Positions 54,792 through 62,525 of a stretch of DNA of 64,000 nucleotides are shown piece by piece. Numbering within the stretch: the first letter of the stretch is position 1; every line of letters begins with the position of its first letter. The notes below the pieces were generated by a model, which ran no database searches, was not told where the DNA came from, and saw only the letters and a list, made by a program, of their open reading frames with translations. The stretch comes from JAWKTT01 sp041398965 (GTDB lineage: Bacteria; Planctomycetota; Planctomycetia; Planctomycetales; Planctomycetaceae): NCBI GenBank assembly GCA_041398965.1, contig JAWKTT010000004.1, forward strand, positions 62,001 to 126,000. The letters run 5' to 3'. A program made the position numbers and the translations under genes.

Positions 54792-54986
54792 TTATGATCC
54801 CGAGTGCCCCATCGGCATCGCGTCTGGGACACTTCGTTGCCGGAGTCGTTCAACTTCCGGCTCCATCCAACGACGGCACAACTCAGTGATAGGAATTCCT
54901 TGCTGCGCCGCTTCCAGCCGAAGGCGTCGCCAGTCGGAAATCGGCAAAAACATTGAGATCTGCTTGCGAAGTTCGGTCGCGCTCAT
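54792..54986 (-). CDS. Small protein, possibly ribbon-helix-helix-like
   Basis: A 64-residue frame starting MSATELRKQISMFLPISDWRRLRLEAAQQGIPITELCRRWMEP. The strand-helix-turn-helix pattern (QISMFLP, then DWRRLRLEAAQQG, IPITELCRRWM) resembles ribbon-helix-helix DNA-binding proteins such as antitoxin or plasmid repressors. It lies between the transposase remnant and another small gene, both on the same strand. It may be an orphan antitoxin-like regulator. No toxin gene is recognised beside it. Confidence 0.5.
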   Translation of the reverse strand: MSATELRKQISMFLPISDWRRLRLEAAQQGIPITELCRRWMEPEVERLRQRSVPDAMPMGHSGS

Positions 54987-55055
54987 GGTGTTCTCGCAAA
55001 GGTGGACAGATGGGAAAGAGAGGTGTGAGCGGTCGGGCGTTGCCAGTCCTCGGCA

Positions 55056-55253
55056 TCATTCCTGATACGGCGTGTCAGTGATGGGACCTCTGCGTACAGT
55101 CTTCTTCTGACTCACGCGGCGGCGTACAGTGGAGGGCTTAAGAGCGTCGAGGTCCAAGCCATCCAGTGGATCGTCATCATCAAAAAGTCGACGTGTTTCG
55201 ACATCTTGAATAGGGCCGTCATCATTCCAGCCGAGTCGTCCAGTCAGCACCAT
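55056..55253 (-). CDS. Small hypothetical protein
   Basis: A 65-residue frame (MVLTGRLGWNDDGPIQDVETRRLFDDDDPLDGLDLDALKPS) with an acidic middle and a very basic tail (TVRRRVSQKKTVRRGP). Codon use looks like that of neighbouring genes. It ends 69 bases before the ribbon-helix-helix-like gene, so they may form a unit. The split acidic/basic character would fit a small nucleic-acid-associated protein, but no family is recognised. Confidence 0.4.
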   Translation of the reverse strand: MVLTGRLGWNDDGPIQDVETRRLFDDDDPLDGLDLDALKPSTVRRRVSQKKTVRRGPITDTPYQE

Positions 55254-55709
55254 CAGGCAACCTCATTCCACAAAAGGGGGCGGGGCCAAGGGGAAGTGTT
55301 GTGCCTCTTGACATCAGCAGATGAGAGCACAGGATTGACGGAATACTCATCGTTCCGTCGGCGCAATCCTTACAGGCGTCACAACGACTTCTTTGAACTT
55401 TCATCGAGGTTGCCAGTCATTCGCTTGAACGTGCAAACGAGCAGAACCTCTGCTTGCGCTGCCGCTCTCACCTTTTACAGCACTCAGACATCAGGCCTGA
55501 GGTTGCGCCACACAACATGACGGTCGTGTCGATTGCAGCGGTCTGTTGCCGCTCCGTTGTGGCGACTCTTGGGGGATTTCGGCATCACCGTTTGCGAGAC
55601 GATGATGGCGCCGTACTGTTGCCATCGCAGGTTGAAAGAGTGGCTGGGCACACCTTTTGTCGCCCCATTGATTCGAGTTCTCGCTAGCTATCCAAGGTGA
55701 TTCATTTCG
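55254..55709. other. Non-coding stretch upstream of the acyltransferase gene
   Basis: About 455 bases. Only short overlapping frames are present, none with protein-like composition. No repeat, RNA or promoter was identified. Confidence 0.3.
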
Positions 55710-56912
55710 ATGTCCTCGGCGACTCCCACACACTCGGCCTTTTGTGCGCTCGACCTCTTGCCGTCAACTGACCGCAACAATCGAGCACTTTGGGAAGATA
55801 ACTGCTACTGCGAAATCGCGACCTCGACGAACGAACTTCGGCAACATCTTGCTGCATGGACCGACTTGTCTCGCGATGCAACCGAGGCCAACGTCTTTCT
55901 GGAGCCGTTTGCGATGCTTCCAGCACTGGAAGCGTTTCCAACCGACTCTCTTCGGGTCGTGCTGATCTTTCGCAATGGACGCACACCTCAGACGCCGCGG
56001 CAACTGTGCGGGCTGATTCCATTCGTCGTCATCAGGGATGGGCTGCTCACGGGATGCCAATGGCAACTTTGGGGACATGATTACTGCTTCCTGCGAACAC
56101 CACTCTTGCGGGCCGGCTGTGAGGTTGAGTCACTGGCAGCCTTCGTCGACTGGGCGGCCATCGCCTCCGATGGCCCGGCACTCCTCGACTTGCCCGGCTG
56201 TTGTGGCGATGACAATTTTTTCCGAGCCTTCGCGGAAGTGGTGTCGCAACGATCACTGCTCGTCGAGCATGTCGCCTCACACTCGCGGGCGATGCTGCGT
56301 CGTGTCGATGATTGGACCATCCTCGCCGCAGACGCCATCTCCAGTCACAATCGACGCGAGTTGCGACGTCAATGGCGGCGACTTGGTGACCTCGGACAGA
56401 TTGAAATTCGATCGCTCGAACACGAACGGGAACTGTTTCATTGGACCGAAAGTTTTCTCTCGTTGGAATCTCAGGGATGGAAAGGGGACGGAGGAACGGC
56501 CCTCTCGAAAGATCCAATCGCTGAGGCATACTTTCGCGAAGTCCTGACGGTTGCATGCGAGAACCAACGTCTACAGATGATGGCCATTCACCTCAATGGC
56601 GAACCAATTGCCATGAAGGTCAACCTGTTGGCCGCTCCCGGCTCCTTCGCATTTAAGATCGCCTACGACGAACGACACGCGAAATTTTCGCCCGGCGTGC
56701 ATCTCGAAATCGAAAACATGAGATCGTTTCACGAGTCAACTTCCCTGCAATGGATGGATTCCTGTGCCGCGCCAAGACATCCCATGATCAATCGCCTCTG
56801 GACGGAACGGCGGCTGATTCAACATGTCCGGGTCTCGACCGGAAACATACGAGGTAACCTCACCATCGGAACCCGCTCGCTACTTCGATCCATCCGCCGA
56901 TCCATGCGTTAA
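55710..56912 (+). CDS. GNAT/FemAB-like acyltransferase (Acetyltransf_6, CelD/BcsL type)
   Basis: A 400-residue cytosolic protein of the double-GNAT family linked to exopolysaccharide, peptidoglycan or lipid modification. Typical stretches: SHNRRELRRQWRRLGDLGQIEIRSLEHERELFHWTESFLSLESQGWKGDGGTAL, AYFREVLTVACENQRLQMMAIHLNGEPIAMKVNL and AFKIAYDERHAKFSPGVHLEIENMR. The last contains the acyl-donor site region. The donor and acceptor are unknown. It lies 78 bases before the frameshifted cupin gene on the same strand, and the two were probably an operon. Confidence 0.8.
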   Translation: MSSATPTHSAFCALDLLPSTDRNNRALWEDNCYCEIATSTNELRQHLAAWTDLSRDATEANVFLEPFAMLPALEAFPTDSLRVVLIFRNGRTPQTPRQLCGLIPFVVIRDGLLTGCQWQLWGHDYCFLRTPLLRAGCEVESLAAFVDWAAIASDGPALLDLPGCCGDDNFFRAFAEVVSQRSLLVEHVASHSRAMLRRVDDWTILAADAISSHNRRELRRQWRRLGDLGQIEIRSLEHERELFHWTESFLSLESQGWKGDGGTALSKDPIAEAYFREVLTVACENQRLQMMAIHLNGEPIAMKVNLLAAPGSFAFKIAYDERHAKFSPGVHLEIENMRSFHESTSLQWMDSCAAPRHPMINRLWTERRLIQHVRVSTGNIRGNLTIGTRSLLRSIRRSMR

Positions 56913-56989
56913 CCATCACCAGACTCGTGCCGAGAGGTGCGAGTGTTTCATCAGACAAATTCGTGGCCTCTGTCCTTCGAAAGACCTCC

Positions 56990-57933
56990 ATGAGCACGAC
57001 TCTAAACAGCACTCCATCGACAACTCGTCCCGCAGAGGGGACAACCACATCCGTCAGCACTTCGCCACTGCTGAGAATCTCAGCCAGTGAGTTTGCAAGC
57101 CACTTCAATCAGCAACCCTTTCTGATCGGACACGACCTCTGCAATCATCCGCTGTTTCAGATCGAACGTATCCTTGAACTGGCTCAGGAACTCCCCGCTT
57201 CCTGTATCGAATACAACGCCGGGACGCTCCCTGTCAGTATCGACCACGACCAGACACCGATGAACGGCCTCTCCCCCGAAGAGACGATTCGACGCATCGC
57301 CGAATGCAAATCGTGGATGGTCCTCAAGTACGTCGAGAAGAACCGTGCCTATAACGAACTGCTGCATCAATGCCTTGAAGAAGTTCGTCAGCACTCCGAA
57401 GCGAAGTTTCCGGGTATGTGCGGCGCTCAGGCGTTTCTGTTTGTGACTTCACCCAATTCGGTCACTCCGTATCACATCGACCCCGAACACAACTTCCTTC
57501 TCCAAATTCAGGGTTCGAAGACTGTGCATCTCTATGACGGGCTCGAGACTGGACACTACTGACCGAACAGGAACTCGAACGGTTCTATGCCGACCGTGGT
57601 CGAAACATGGTGTATCAACCCGAGTTTGAAGCGAAGAGTTGGACGTTCGACCTGCAGTCTGGTTTCGGTCTGCACTTCCCCGTGACGTATCCACACTGGG
57701 TACAGAATGGCTCCGAAGTGTCGATCTCATTCAGCATCACCTTCCGCACTCCCGACCTCGATCGTCGCCGAACCCTGTACGCCGCCAACGACCGTCTCCG
57801 CAGACTGGGACTCTCCCCCAGCCCCATCGGTCAACGTCCCCTGCGCGACAACCTCATCTTCAACGCCTGCCGAGTTCTCCGCCGCGGCAAGTCGATTCTC
57901 GGCCTCGGCGACAAGCCGTCGAAGGGCTACTAG
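56990..57933 (+). pseudogene. Cupin/JmjC-like oxygenase gene broken by a frameshift
   Basis: From MSTTLNSTPSTTRP at 56990 the first frame codes SEFASHFNQQPFLIGHDL, KSWMVLKYVEKN and the iron-site stretch TPYHIDPEHNFLLQIQGSKTVHLYDG, then goes out of phase and stops at 57560-57562. The other frame picks up from 57541 (ARDWTLLTEQELERFYADRG) and continues with GLHFPVTYPHWVQNGSEVSISFSITFRTPD to the stop at 57933. Restoring one base, most simply a fourth G at 57539-57541, rejoins about 315 residues typical of the cupin_8/JmjC-like 2-oxoglutarate-dependent family. Either a true mutation or a sequencing error in a G run. It follows the acyltransferase gene. Confidence 0.8.
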
Positions 57934-57936
57934 TCC

Positions 57937-58403
57937 TTAAACAATTCTACAGCCCGATGGAATTTGGTTCTTGCCCCCGGGGTGGGCGGCGTGGGGAGTG
58001 TGCAGTGACTTGGGACATCGGATTGAGCCTTGGGTGAAGAGGATACGGTGGCGGGCGTGGGGGTCCGACTCGAAGGGAAACTCTGCCCGGTGGGCCAACG
58101 GGATGCGACCCAATTCGGCATCGTTGAGACAACAGAAGAAGCCGAGCAAAGGTTGCTGAACCGGGTCAAACCCATGGAGCGACTCCTTCGGAATCCAAAC
58201 CTCCAGTCGATAGCCTTTCGCATCAACGGACGACTGAATCAAAATCGGGTCCTCGTCGACCATCGGAGCATCGGCCTGAGCCCGACTCACCGGAACCTGT
58301 ACCGCCATCGCCAATTCCCCTTTGTCTCCGCCCCCGCGTGGCAGAAGGCAGAACGAGTGACAGAGTCGCCTTCACCGGACCGAGTCAGACATTGTCACTG
58401 GCG
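57937..58403 (-). pseudogene. Decayed C-terminal fragment of a CBM9/DOMON-like protein
   Basis: Only the last part of a gene survives. The frame reads MSDSVR, a TGA, then RRLCHSFCLLPRGGGDKGELAMAV, VDEDPILIQSSVDAKGYRLEVWIPKESLHGFDPVQQPLLGFF and NDAELGRIPLAHRAEFPF. YRLEVWIPKESLHGFDP and the LGF..NDxELG stretch are characteristic of planctomycete carbohydrate-binding family 9-like proteins. The in-frame stop near 58370 and the lack of an N-terminal part mark it as a remnant. The 3' end is at 57937. Confidence 0.6.
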
Positions 58404-58463
58404 ACCAAAGCCATGATGTTGACGCTCAGTGATTCCCTGCAGGTCGACGAGTGTCGATGCATA

Positions 58464-58631
58464 TCACTCTCCACGGTCGACACGACTCGTTTCGAGTGCC
58501 AGAAGTGCGTGCAATGACTCGATCAAGAGGACAACCTCCCGGGTTGTCGCTTTTTGGTACTCAACCAGCTTGAATTTCGCATCGCGAGTCGAGATACTGC
58601 CGCACCACGAAACGGAAAGCCGAAATGACAT
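58464..58631 (-). CDS. Possible small hypothetical protein
   Basis: A 55-residue frame from MSFRLSVSWCGSISTRDAKFK, continuing LVEYQKATTREVVLLIESLHALLALETSRVD. The second half would form an amphipathic helix. Codon use is acceptable, but no family is recognised and the region is otherwise decayed, so this may be chance. Confidence 0.3.
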   Translation of the reverse strand: MSFRLSVSWCGSISTRDAKFKLVEYQKATTREVVLLIESLHALLALETSRVDRGE

Positions 58632-58817
58632 AGCAGAATCTCCAATAGATTTCTTGCCCCTCCCAAGGACAAGCAACCAAAGGAAAGTCCCGCTACGGTT
58701 TTTCAGATCATTTCCGACTTTGAGCCGTTTTGGGTTCCCTCAACCAACAATCGGACAAAGTTAATATTCCGGCTGTTGTCGAGTGCCCAAGAGTCGTGAA
58801 TCGTTGGAAAAAACTCT

Positions 58818-58883
58818 GGAGAGGTGGCAGAGCGGCCGATTGTGCAGCACTGGAAAAGCTGCCGCGACTCAATTGGGTTTCGC
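58818..58883 (+). pseudogene. 5' fragment of tRNA-Ser (anticodon GGA)
   Basis: The acceptor strand ggagagg (58818-58824), TG, the D arm gcagagcggccgattgt, an anticodon arm cagca-ctggaaa-agctg with anticodon GGA, and a long serine-type variable arm gcgactc-aatt-gggtttcgc are all in order. The T arm (ggttcga loop) and the 3' acceptor strand are absent. The downstream bases aaaagtgcttatttcc do not provide them. Pair 31-39 is an A-A mismatch. It is a truncated tRNA gene 110 bases from the end of an integrase gene, as expected of a junction at a tRNA attachment site, although usually the 3' part is what remains. Confidence 0.65.
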
Positions 58884-58951
58884 AAAAGTGCTTATTTCCA
58901 GCGACTTCTGGAAAAATCTGACCACGAAAAGACCCCATAGAACCCCACTTT

Positions 58952-58970
58952 CGGTTGTAGTCTACAACCG
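58952..58970. terminator. Stem-loop after the integrase gene
   Basis: A perfect 8-base stem cggttgta (58952-58959) with tacaaccg (58963-58970) and a 3-base loop, 23 bases beyond the integrase stop. On the plus strand it is followed by cttttctgc. It could be a terminator or part of an att/arm-type recombinase binding site. Confidence 0.45.
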
Positions 58971-58992
58971 CTTTTCTGCGATGAGTCCTCAA

Positions 58993-59982
58993 TCAAATCA
59001 CGATCCTCTCGACCTCGTCCAGTGTCACGGCGTCGTTGACGCGGTTGTACATGTTGGTTGTCTTGGATGATGCGTGGGCGGCCATTTGTTGGGCTTTTTC
59101 GAGGGTGCCGCCGTTTCGCATGTATTCGGTGATGCCGGTGGCTCGGAAGGTGTGGCAGCAGATTCTCGGGCTGACTTCGGCTTGCTTGGCTCGGCGTTTG
59201 ATCATTCGCAGGGCGTCGTTGCGGTGCATGCGGGTTTCAGTGAGGTTGCGGCGGCGGCCGATGGTGCAGAAGAGGGGAATCCCTTTGAGGCCGTGCAGAT
59301 TGGCGGCGTCCATGTACTCGATGAGGAACGCCTCCGCGTTGTGATGCAGCGGCATCTCGTGGTAACGTCCCCCTTTCTCGTGCAGTCGAATCCAGTGACG
59401 GTGGCCGTTGAGCCAGAGGTCGTCGACGTTCATCTTGAGCGTCGCTCCGATGCGGGCGAATGAGTAGACCATCGTGGCGATCAATGCCCGGTCACGCAGA
59501 CCAGCGATCTTGCTGATATCGATCGAGTCAAGCAATCGGCGAGCGTCCGACGCAGAGAGGACCGGCGTCTTCCCCTTCGTGATAACGAGCTTGGGGCCAC
59601 GAACCGCCTGGGCGGGATTGAAGGGGAGGATACCGCCGGTCACGAAGTAGTCGAACAGCATCCGAATCGCCGCGAGATGGACCTTCACCGAACCATCAGC
59701 ATACCAAGCCTGAATCTCCTCGACATAAGCCGCGATCAGCGTCGGCTCGACCGAGAACAGGGGAATGCTGCGGTCCTCGCACCACAGGCAGAAGAACCGC
59801 ACCGCTCGCATGTACGACTCGCGAGTGTTCGCATTCCGGATGTTCGCCGCGAAGAACTCGACGAAGCGTCGCTTGGCGTCTGGACCCGCCGCCTCGATGA
59901 CCGCTGGCACGATCGCAGTTGCCGTGACGGAGTCACCGGCAGAGAGTTGACGCCGTTGGAATATAAGGGGCTGGTGAGTCAC
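58993..59982 (-). CDS. Tyrosine recombinase / phage-type integrase
   Basis: A 329-residue site-specific recombinase. The N-terminal SAM-like DNA-binding domain is at about 36-125 (ANTRESYMRAVRFFCLWCED). The catalytic domain has R177 (SFARIGA), K203 (HEKGG), H277 and R280 (CCHTFRATGIT), H303 (AAHASSKTT) and the nucleophile Y312 (MYNR). All six expected residues are present, so it looks active. It starts at a GTG (59982). The adjacent tRNA-Ser fragment and the restriction-modification and unknown genes beyond suggest it moved this island. Confidence 0.92.
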   Translation of the reverse strand: MTHQPLIFQRRQLSAGDSVTATAIVPAVIEAAGPDAKRRFVEFFAANIRNANTRESYMRAVRFFCLWCEDRSIPLFSVEPTLIAAYVEEIQAWYADGSVKVHLAAIRMLFDYFVTGGILPFNPAQAVRGPKLVITKGKTPVLSASDARRLLDSIDISKIAGLRDRALIATMVYSFARIGATLKMNVDDLWLNGHRHWIRLHEKGGRYHEMPLHHNAEAFLIEYMDAANLHGLKGIPLFCTIGRRRNLTETRMHRNDALRMIKRRAKQAEVSPRICCHTFRATGITEYMRNGGTLEKAQQMAAHASSKTTNMYNRVNDAVTLDEVERIVI

Positions 59983-60160
59983 CTCAAGGAAAGGAAGAAT
60001 GCGTGTCGGGAAGATGTCGCATTAAGGACGTTATGCAACATCATCAGGATACCACGATGAGGACCGCGAAGTCACTTGCCATCAAGGGAAGAATGTGACC
60101 TCGTCGTACGCGCCTCCTTCTCGTCGTCAATTGACACGAAATCGAATTCTGGCCTCTTCG

Positions 60161-60574
60161 TCAAAAATCCCTGCATCGATGGATGCAGGGGGTGGGCCTG
60201 ATGGGGTCAGGCGCAGTGGGGGCAGCGGTGGTGTTGATTGGGGGTTCGAGCGTGGGGGTGACGGGTGTGCCCAGGGTGTGGTCGTCGTGGCCATCGAGGG
60301 TGTTTTGAATCACCATCAATGACTTGACGAGATCGCACCAACTGAACGTGATCGATTCGATCTGCAGAATGCTGTCGGTCACGTCATCATGGCGGCAGAC
60401 TGCGTACTCTTGAGCGGCATCGGGTGATGTCGAGTCGTTCAGCCAGTAGTAGCGGGGGTGTCCCGCGACCTGGAAGGCTGAGCAGTTGCACCATGTCAGT
60501 GATGACAGTTTCTCGGCTAACTCCTCCGCCGAGGAGACTTCTGATACGCACCACGCTCTGTCAGTGTGCATCAT
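60161..60574 (-). CDS. Small unknown protein, third gene of a compact operon
   Basis: A 137-residue protein from MMHTDRAWCVSEVSSAEELAEKLSSLTWCNCSAFQVAGHPRYYWLNDSTSPDAAQEYAVCR. It is a compact alpha/beta-looking domain of about 110 residues, with a Pro/Thr-rich tail (PVTPTLEPPINTTAAPTAPDPIRP). The start overlaps the stop of the preceding gene by four bases (ATGA), which fixes it. The frame extending to 61015 is a shadow. No known family is recognised. It belongs to a three-gene unit inside the integrase-bearing island. Confidence 0.65.
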   Translation of the reverse strand: MMHTDRAWCVSEVSSAEELAEKLSSLTWCNCSAFQVAGHPRYYWLNDSTSPDAAQEYAVCRHDDVTDSILQIESITFSWCDLVKSLMVIQNTLDGHDDHTLGTPVTPTLEPPINTTAAPTAPDPIRPTPCIHRCRDF

Positions 60575-60825
60575 GATCCCCCTCCCTGCAATCGCTGTTG
60601 CCGTAAGTCTTGGATCACAGCCATACGATTGGCCACCGTGCGGCAGACGAACGACGCGATCGTTCGGTGCCACGGATTGCCGAGAGAGTTGTCGCCGATG
60701 GTAACCGGCGGGAATCCTCCGCTTTGAAGCCATTCGAGCAGAGTGTCGGCTCGCTCTTTGGCTTCGCTCCATCGTTTTCGGTAAAGGGCCTCGAGCATGT
60801 CGGCCCAGGTTTGTTGAGGGTCCAT
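60571..60825 (-). CDS. Small unknown helical protein, second gene of the operon
   Basis: An 84-residue protein: MDPQQTWADMLEALYRKRWSEAKERADTLLEWLQSGGFPPVTIG and GNPWHRTIASFVCRTVANRMAVIQDLRQQ. It is mostly helical, with no metal or nucleotide motif. It starts two bases after the zinc-ribbon gene stops and overlaps the next gene by four bases. Small proteins of this look are common beside integrases in planctomycete islands, but no function is known to me. Confidence 0.65.
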   Translation of the reverse strand: MDPQQTWADMLEALYRKRWSEAKERADTLLEWLQSGGFPPVTIGDNSLGNPWHRTIASFVCRTVANRMAVIQDLRQQRLQGGGS

Positions 60826-60827
60826 GA

Positions 60828-61037
60828 TTATTCAAAGCCCTCCTCGCCGAACTCGGCCATCGCTCGGGGCCAGTAGTCGATGCCACCATCGTTGAGGGCA
60901 TCGGGCTCGAGTGGATAGCAGTCGCTGCATTCCTCGTTCTGACATTCGACCTCGATCGAACAGTCATTCGCTCCGACGACAGCCAACTGACCGCCACAAG
61001 AACGGCAGACACCATCTTCCAGGTTCACAAGAATCAT
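60828..61037 (-). CDS. Small zinc-ribbon-like protein, first gene of the operon
   Basis: A 69-residue acidic protein: MILVNLEDGVCRSCGGQLAVVGANDCSIEVECQNEECSDCYPLEPDAL. Two Cys pairs, CRSCGG and CQNEECSDC, are spaced like a zinc ribbon. The C-terminal part is acidic (DDGGID-like, EFGEEGFE). It leads a three-gene unit with spacing of two bases and then a four-base overlap. It could bind nucleic acid or a protein partner. No family name is offered. Confidence 0.65.
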   Translation of the reverse strand: MILVNLEDGVCRSCGGQLAVVGANDCSIEVECQNEECSDCYPLEPDALNDGGIDYWPRAMAEFGEEGFE

Positions 61038-61151
61038 TCGTCAGCCTCCTTCGCCATTTCGTTTCCAAAGAACAATCCGCTGCTGCGGTGACTTTGCTCG
61101 ACCTGAGCAAAGCGCAGAGAGACTGCCAGCGAAGGGGAAACAGCGCAAGCA

Positions 61152-61201
61152 GAAAGGCTGTCGAAACAGCCTTTCGCGAAGTCCCTTTGATGCTCAAAGG
61201 G
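61152..61201 (-). terminator. Tandem stem-loops after a small island gene
   Basis: Two perfect stem-loops lie in a row: gaaaggctgt (61152-61161) with acagcctttc (61166-61175), and ccctttga (61183-61190) with tcaaaggg (61194-61201). They begin five bases past the stop of the minus-strand gene at 61206 and precede the small-gene operon. They probably end transcription of that gene. Confidence 0.6.
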
Positions 61202-61205
61202 GCCA

Positions 61206-61589
61206 CTACAGATCGAGAGCGTCGTAGAGTGGCTCCCAGTGAGCTGCGTAGAAGTCGTACCCCGCTCCGTGGATGCCGAGGAGCAGTTCGCCGTCGAATT
61301 CAATCGCCAGCATGCCGGTAGTGCCGACTCCCTTCCAGCCCGCCGCTACGAAGCGTGCGTCTTCATCGCTGGCGATTTCAATGTCCGTCAACAGTTCTTG
61401 GATCATGGAGGGAGAGACGAATCCGTTCACGATCCAGAGCCAGCCCCACATCGGAAGTGGAAGAGACACTCCGCGATGTTCTGCAAGTTCAGAGATCCAG
61501 GATGCAGGGACCAAACTGAACGATTCGGCCAGTTCCTTGATGGCTGCTTGTTTGTCTTGGTGAGCCGGTGATGATGTGGTGTGAACCAT
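61206..61589 (-). CDS. Small hypothetical protein
   Basis: A 127-residue protein from MVHTTSSPAHQDKQAAIKELAESFSLVPASWISELAEHRGVSLPLPMWGWLWIV, ending in LLGIHGAGYDFYAAHWEPLYDAL. The central SLPLPMWGWLWIVNGF is hydrophobic, and the C-terminal GAGYDFYAAHWEPLY is the kind of stretch seen in planctomycete island proteins of unknown role. The frame continuing to 61772 is a shadow upstream of this ATG. It ends in two hairpins and is separate from the three-gene operon. Confidence 0.65.
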   Translation of the reverse strand: MVHTTSSPAHQDKQAAIKELAESFSLVPASWISELAEHRGVSLPLPMWGWLWIVNGFVSPSMIQELLTDIEIASDEDARFVAAGWKGVGTTGMLAIEFDGELLLGIHGAGYDFYAAHWEPLYDALDL

Positions 61590-61768
61590 AGAATGAGGGG
61601 GAAAGAAACGCCGCCGAAGTGGCGACTCCTTTCCAGCACGCCGTTGCAGCGTGTCACCAAGCAGAGTCCGCAGGAAAGCTTTTGACACGACAAAACGGTG
61701 TGCTATCCCCAAGAGCCACACAGGTGGATGTTCTCTCTCCGATCGGGGCACACGACGTACACGTCGCC

Positions 61769-62524
61769 TCAACCGATTAGCAACACGGGGTTGATCTTGA
61801 ACTGCAACATGTTGGCGGTGGGGCGGCCAGCGTCACCCCCTTTTCGTTGCATGGTGATGAGCCCGATGCGAAGGCTGCCTCGGGCAGTGATGGTGACGGG
61901 GCCGTTGCCGAAGTAATTCAGTACATAGTTGATTGGTTTCAGAGCCCAGCGTTCTGCGCCGGAACCCTTCAGGATGACCAGAAACCATTCGGCAGAGAAT
62001 TTGCCTCGACCTTTCAGAATGTCGCTGACAATCAGCGTTTGATGGTCAATCAGAAAATGGAGCAGAGTCTGCTGGTCAGACGCACAGAATTCGTCAGCAA
62101 AGGTGCGACGGGGATCTCGCGTGTTGGTGACAGGCGGAAGTTCGCCGGTGAACCTCTGCAGCAGCCTCTGCACGTTGTCCGGGATGTTCCAGAGTTCGGC
62201 GTACGACTTCACCCAGCGTTTGTCGATCTGGTTGAAGCCCGTACTTTGCGACACCAGCTTCACCTGTAGATTTTCGATGCCAACAACGGCGGTCAACTTG
62301 ATGGTGACCTGCACCTGCACGTCGGCCTTGTGGCTGCCAGGGATCTTTGTGGCCTGAACCCATTCAATATCACTGACGCGGTATCCCATCACCAGCAGCC
62401 ATTGCTGAGTGGTCTGGTCGTGCTGCCAGTTGTTGAAGCGTACGACAACATCGTCTTCATTCCGAAAACCGTTCTTTGCTGTCTCGGAACCGAGCAACAC
62501 GCCGTCGGAAAGTTCGTCCGGCAT
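61769..62524 (-). CDS. Type II restriction endonuclease, HinP1I-like (probable GCGC specificity)
   Basis: A 251-residue PD-(D/E)xK nuclease closely resembling R.HinP1I (247 residues), which cuts G^CGC. Shared stretches: LGSETAKNGFRNEDD, GFNQIDKRWV, RLLQRFTGELPP, ILKGRGKFSAEW and the C-terminus ITMQRKGGDAGRPTANMLQFKINP. The catalytic pattern D72 with Q91-V-K93 keeps the HinP1I spacing (D-x18-QxK). The ATG at 62524 is preferred to a TTG at 62536. It follows the methyltransferase stop (62526) directly, so the two form one operon with the methylase first, as is safe for the host. Confidence 0.88.
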   Translation of the reverse strand: MPDELSDGVLLGSETAKNGFRNEDDVVVRFNNWQHDQTTQQWLLVMGYRVSDIEWVQATKIPGSHKADVQVQVTIKLTAVVGIENLQVKLVSQSTGFNQIDKRWVKSYAELWNIPDNVQRLLQRFTGELPPVTNTRDPRRTFADEFCASDQQTLLHFLIDHQTLIVSDILKGRGKFSAEWFLVILKGSGAERWALKPINYVLNYFGNGPVTITARGSLRIGLITMQRKGGDAGRPTANMLQFKINPVLLIG

Positions 62525-62525
62525 C

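Noticed and set aside
58818..58920. A complete tRNA-Ser gene
   Set aside because: The T arm and 3' acceptor strand are absent, so it is annotated as a fragment.
60575..61015. N-terminal extension of the third small island gene
   Set aside because: It overlaps two well-supported small genes in another phase; the start at 60574 overlaps the upstream stop by ATGA.
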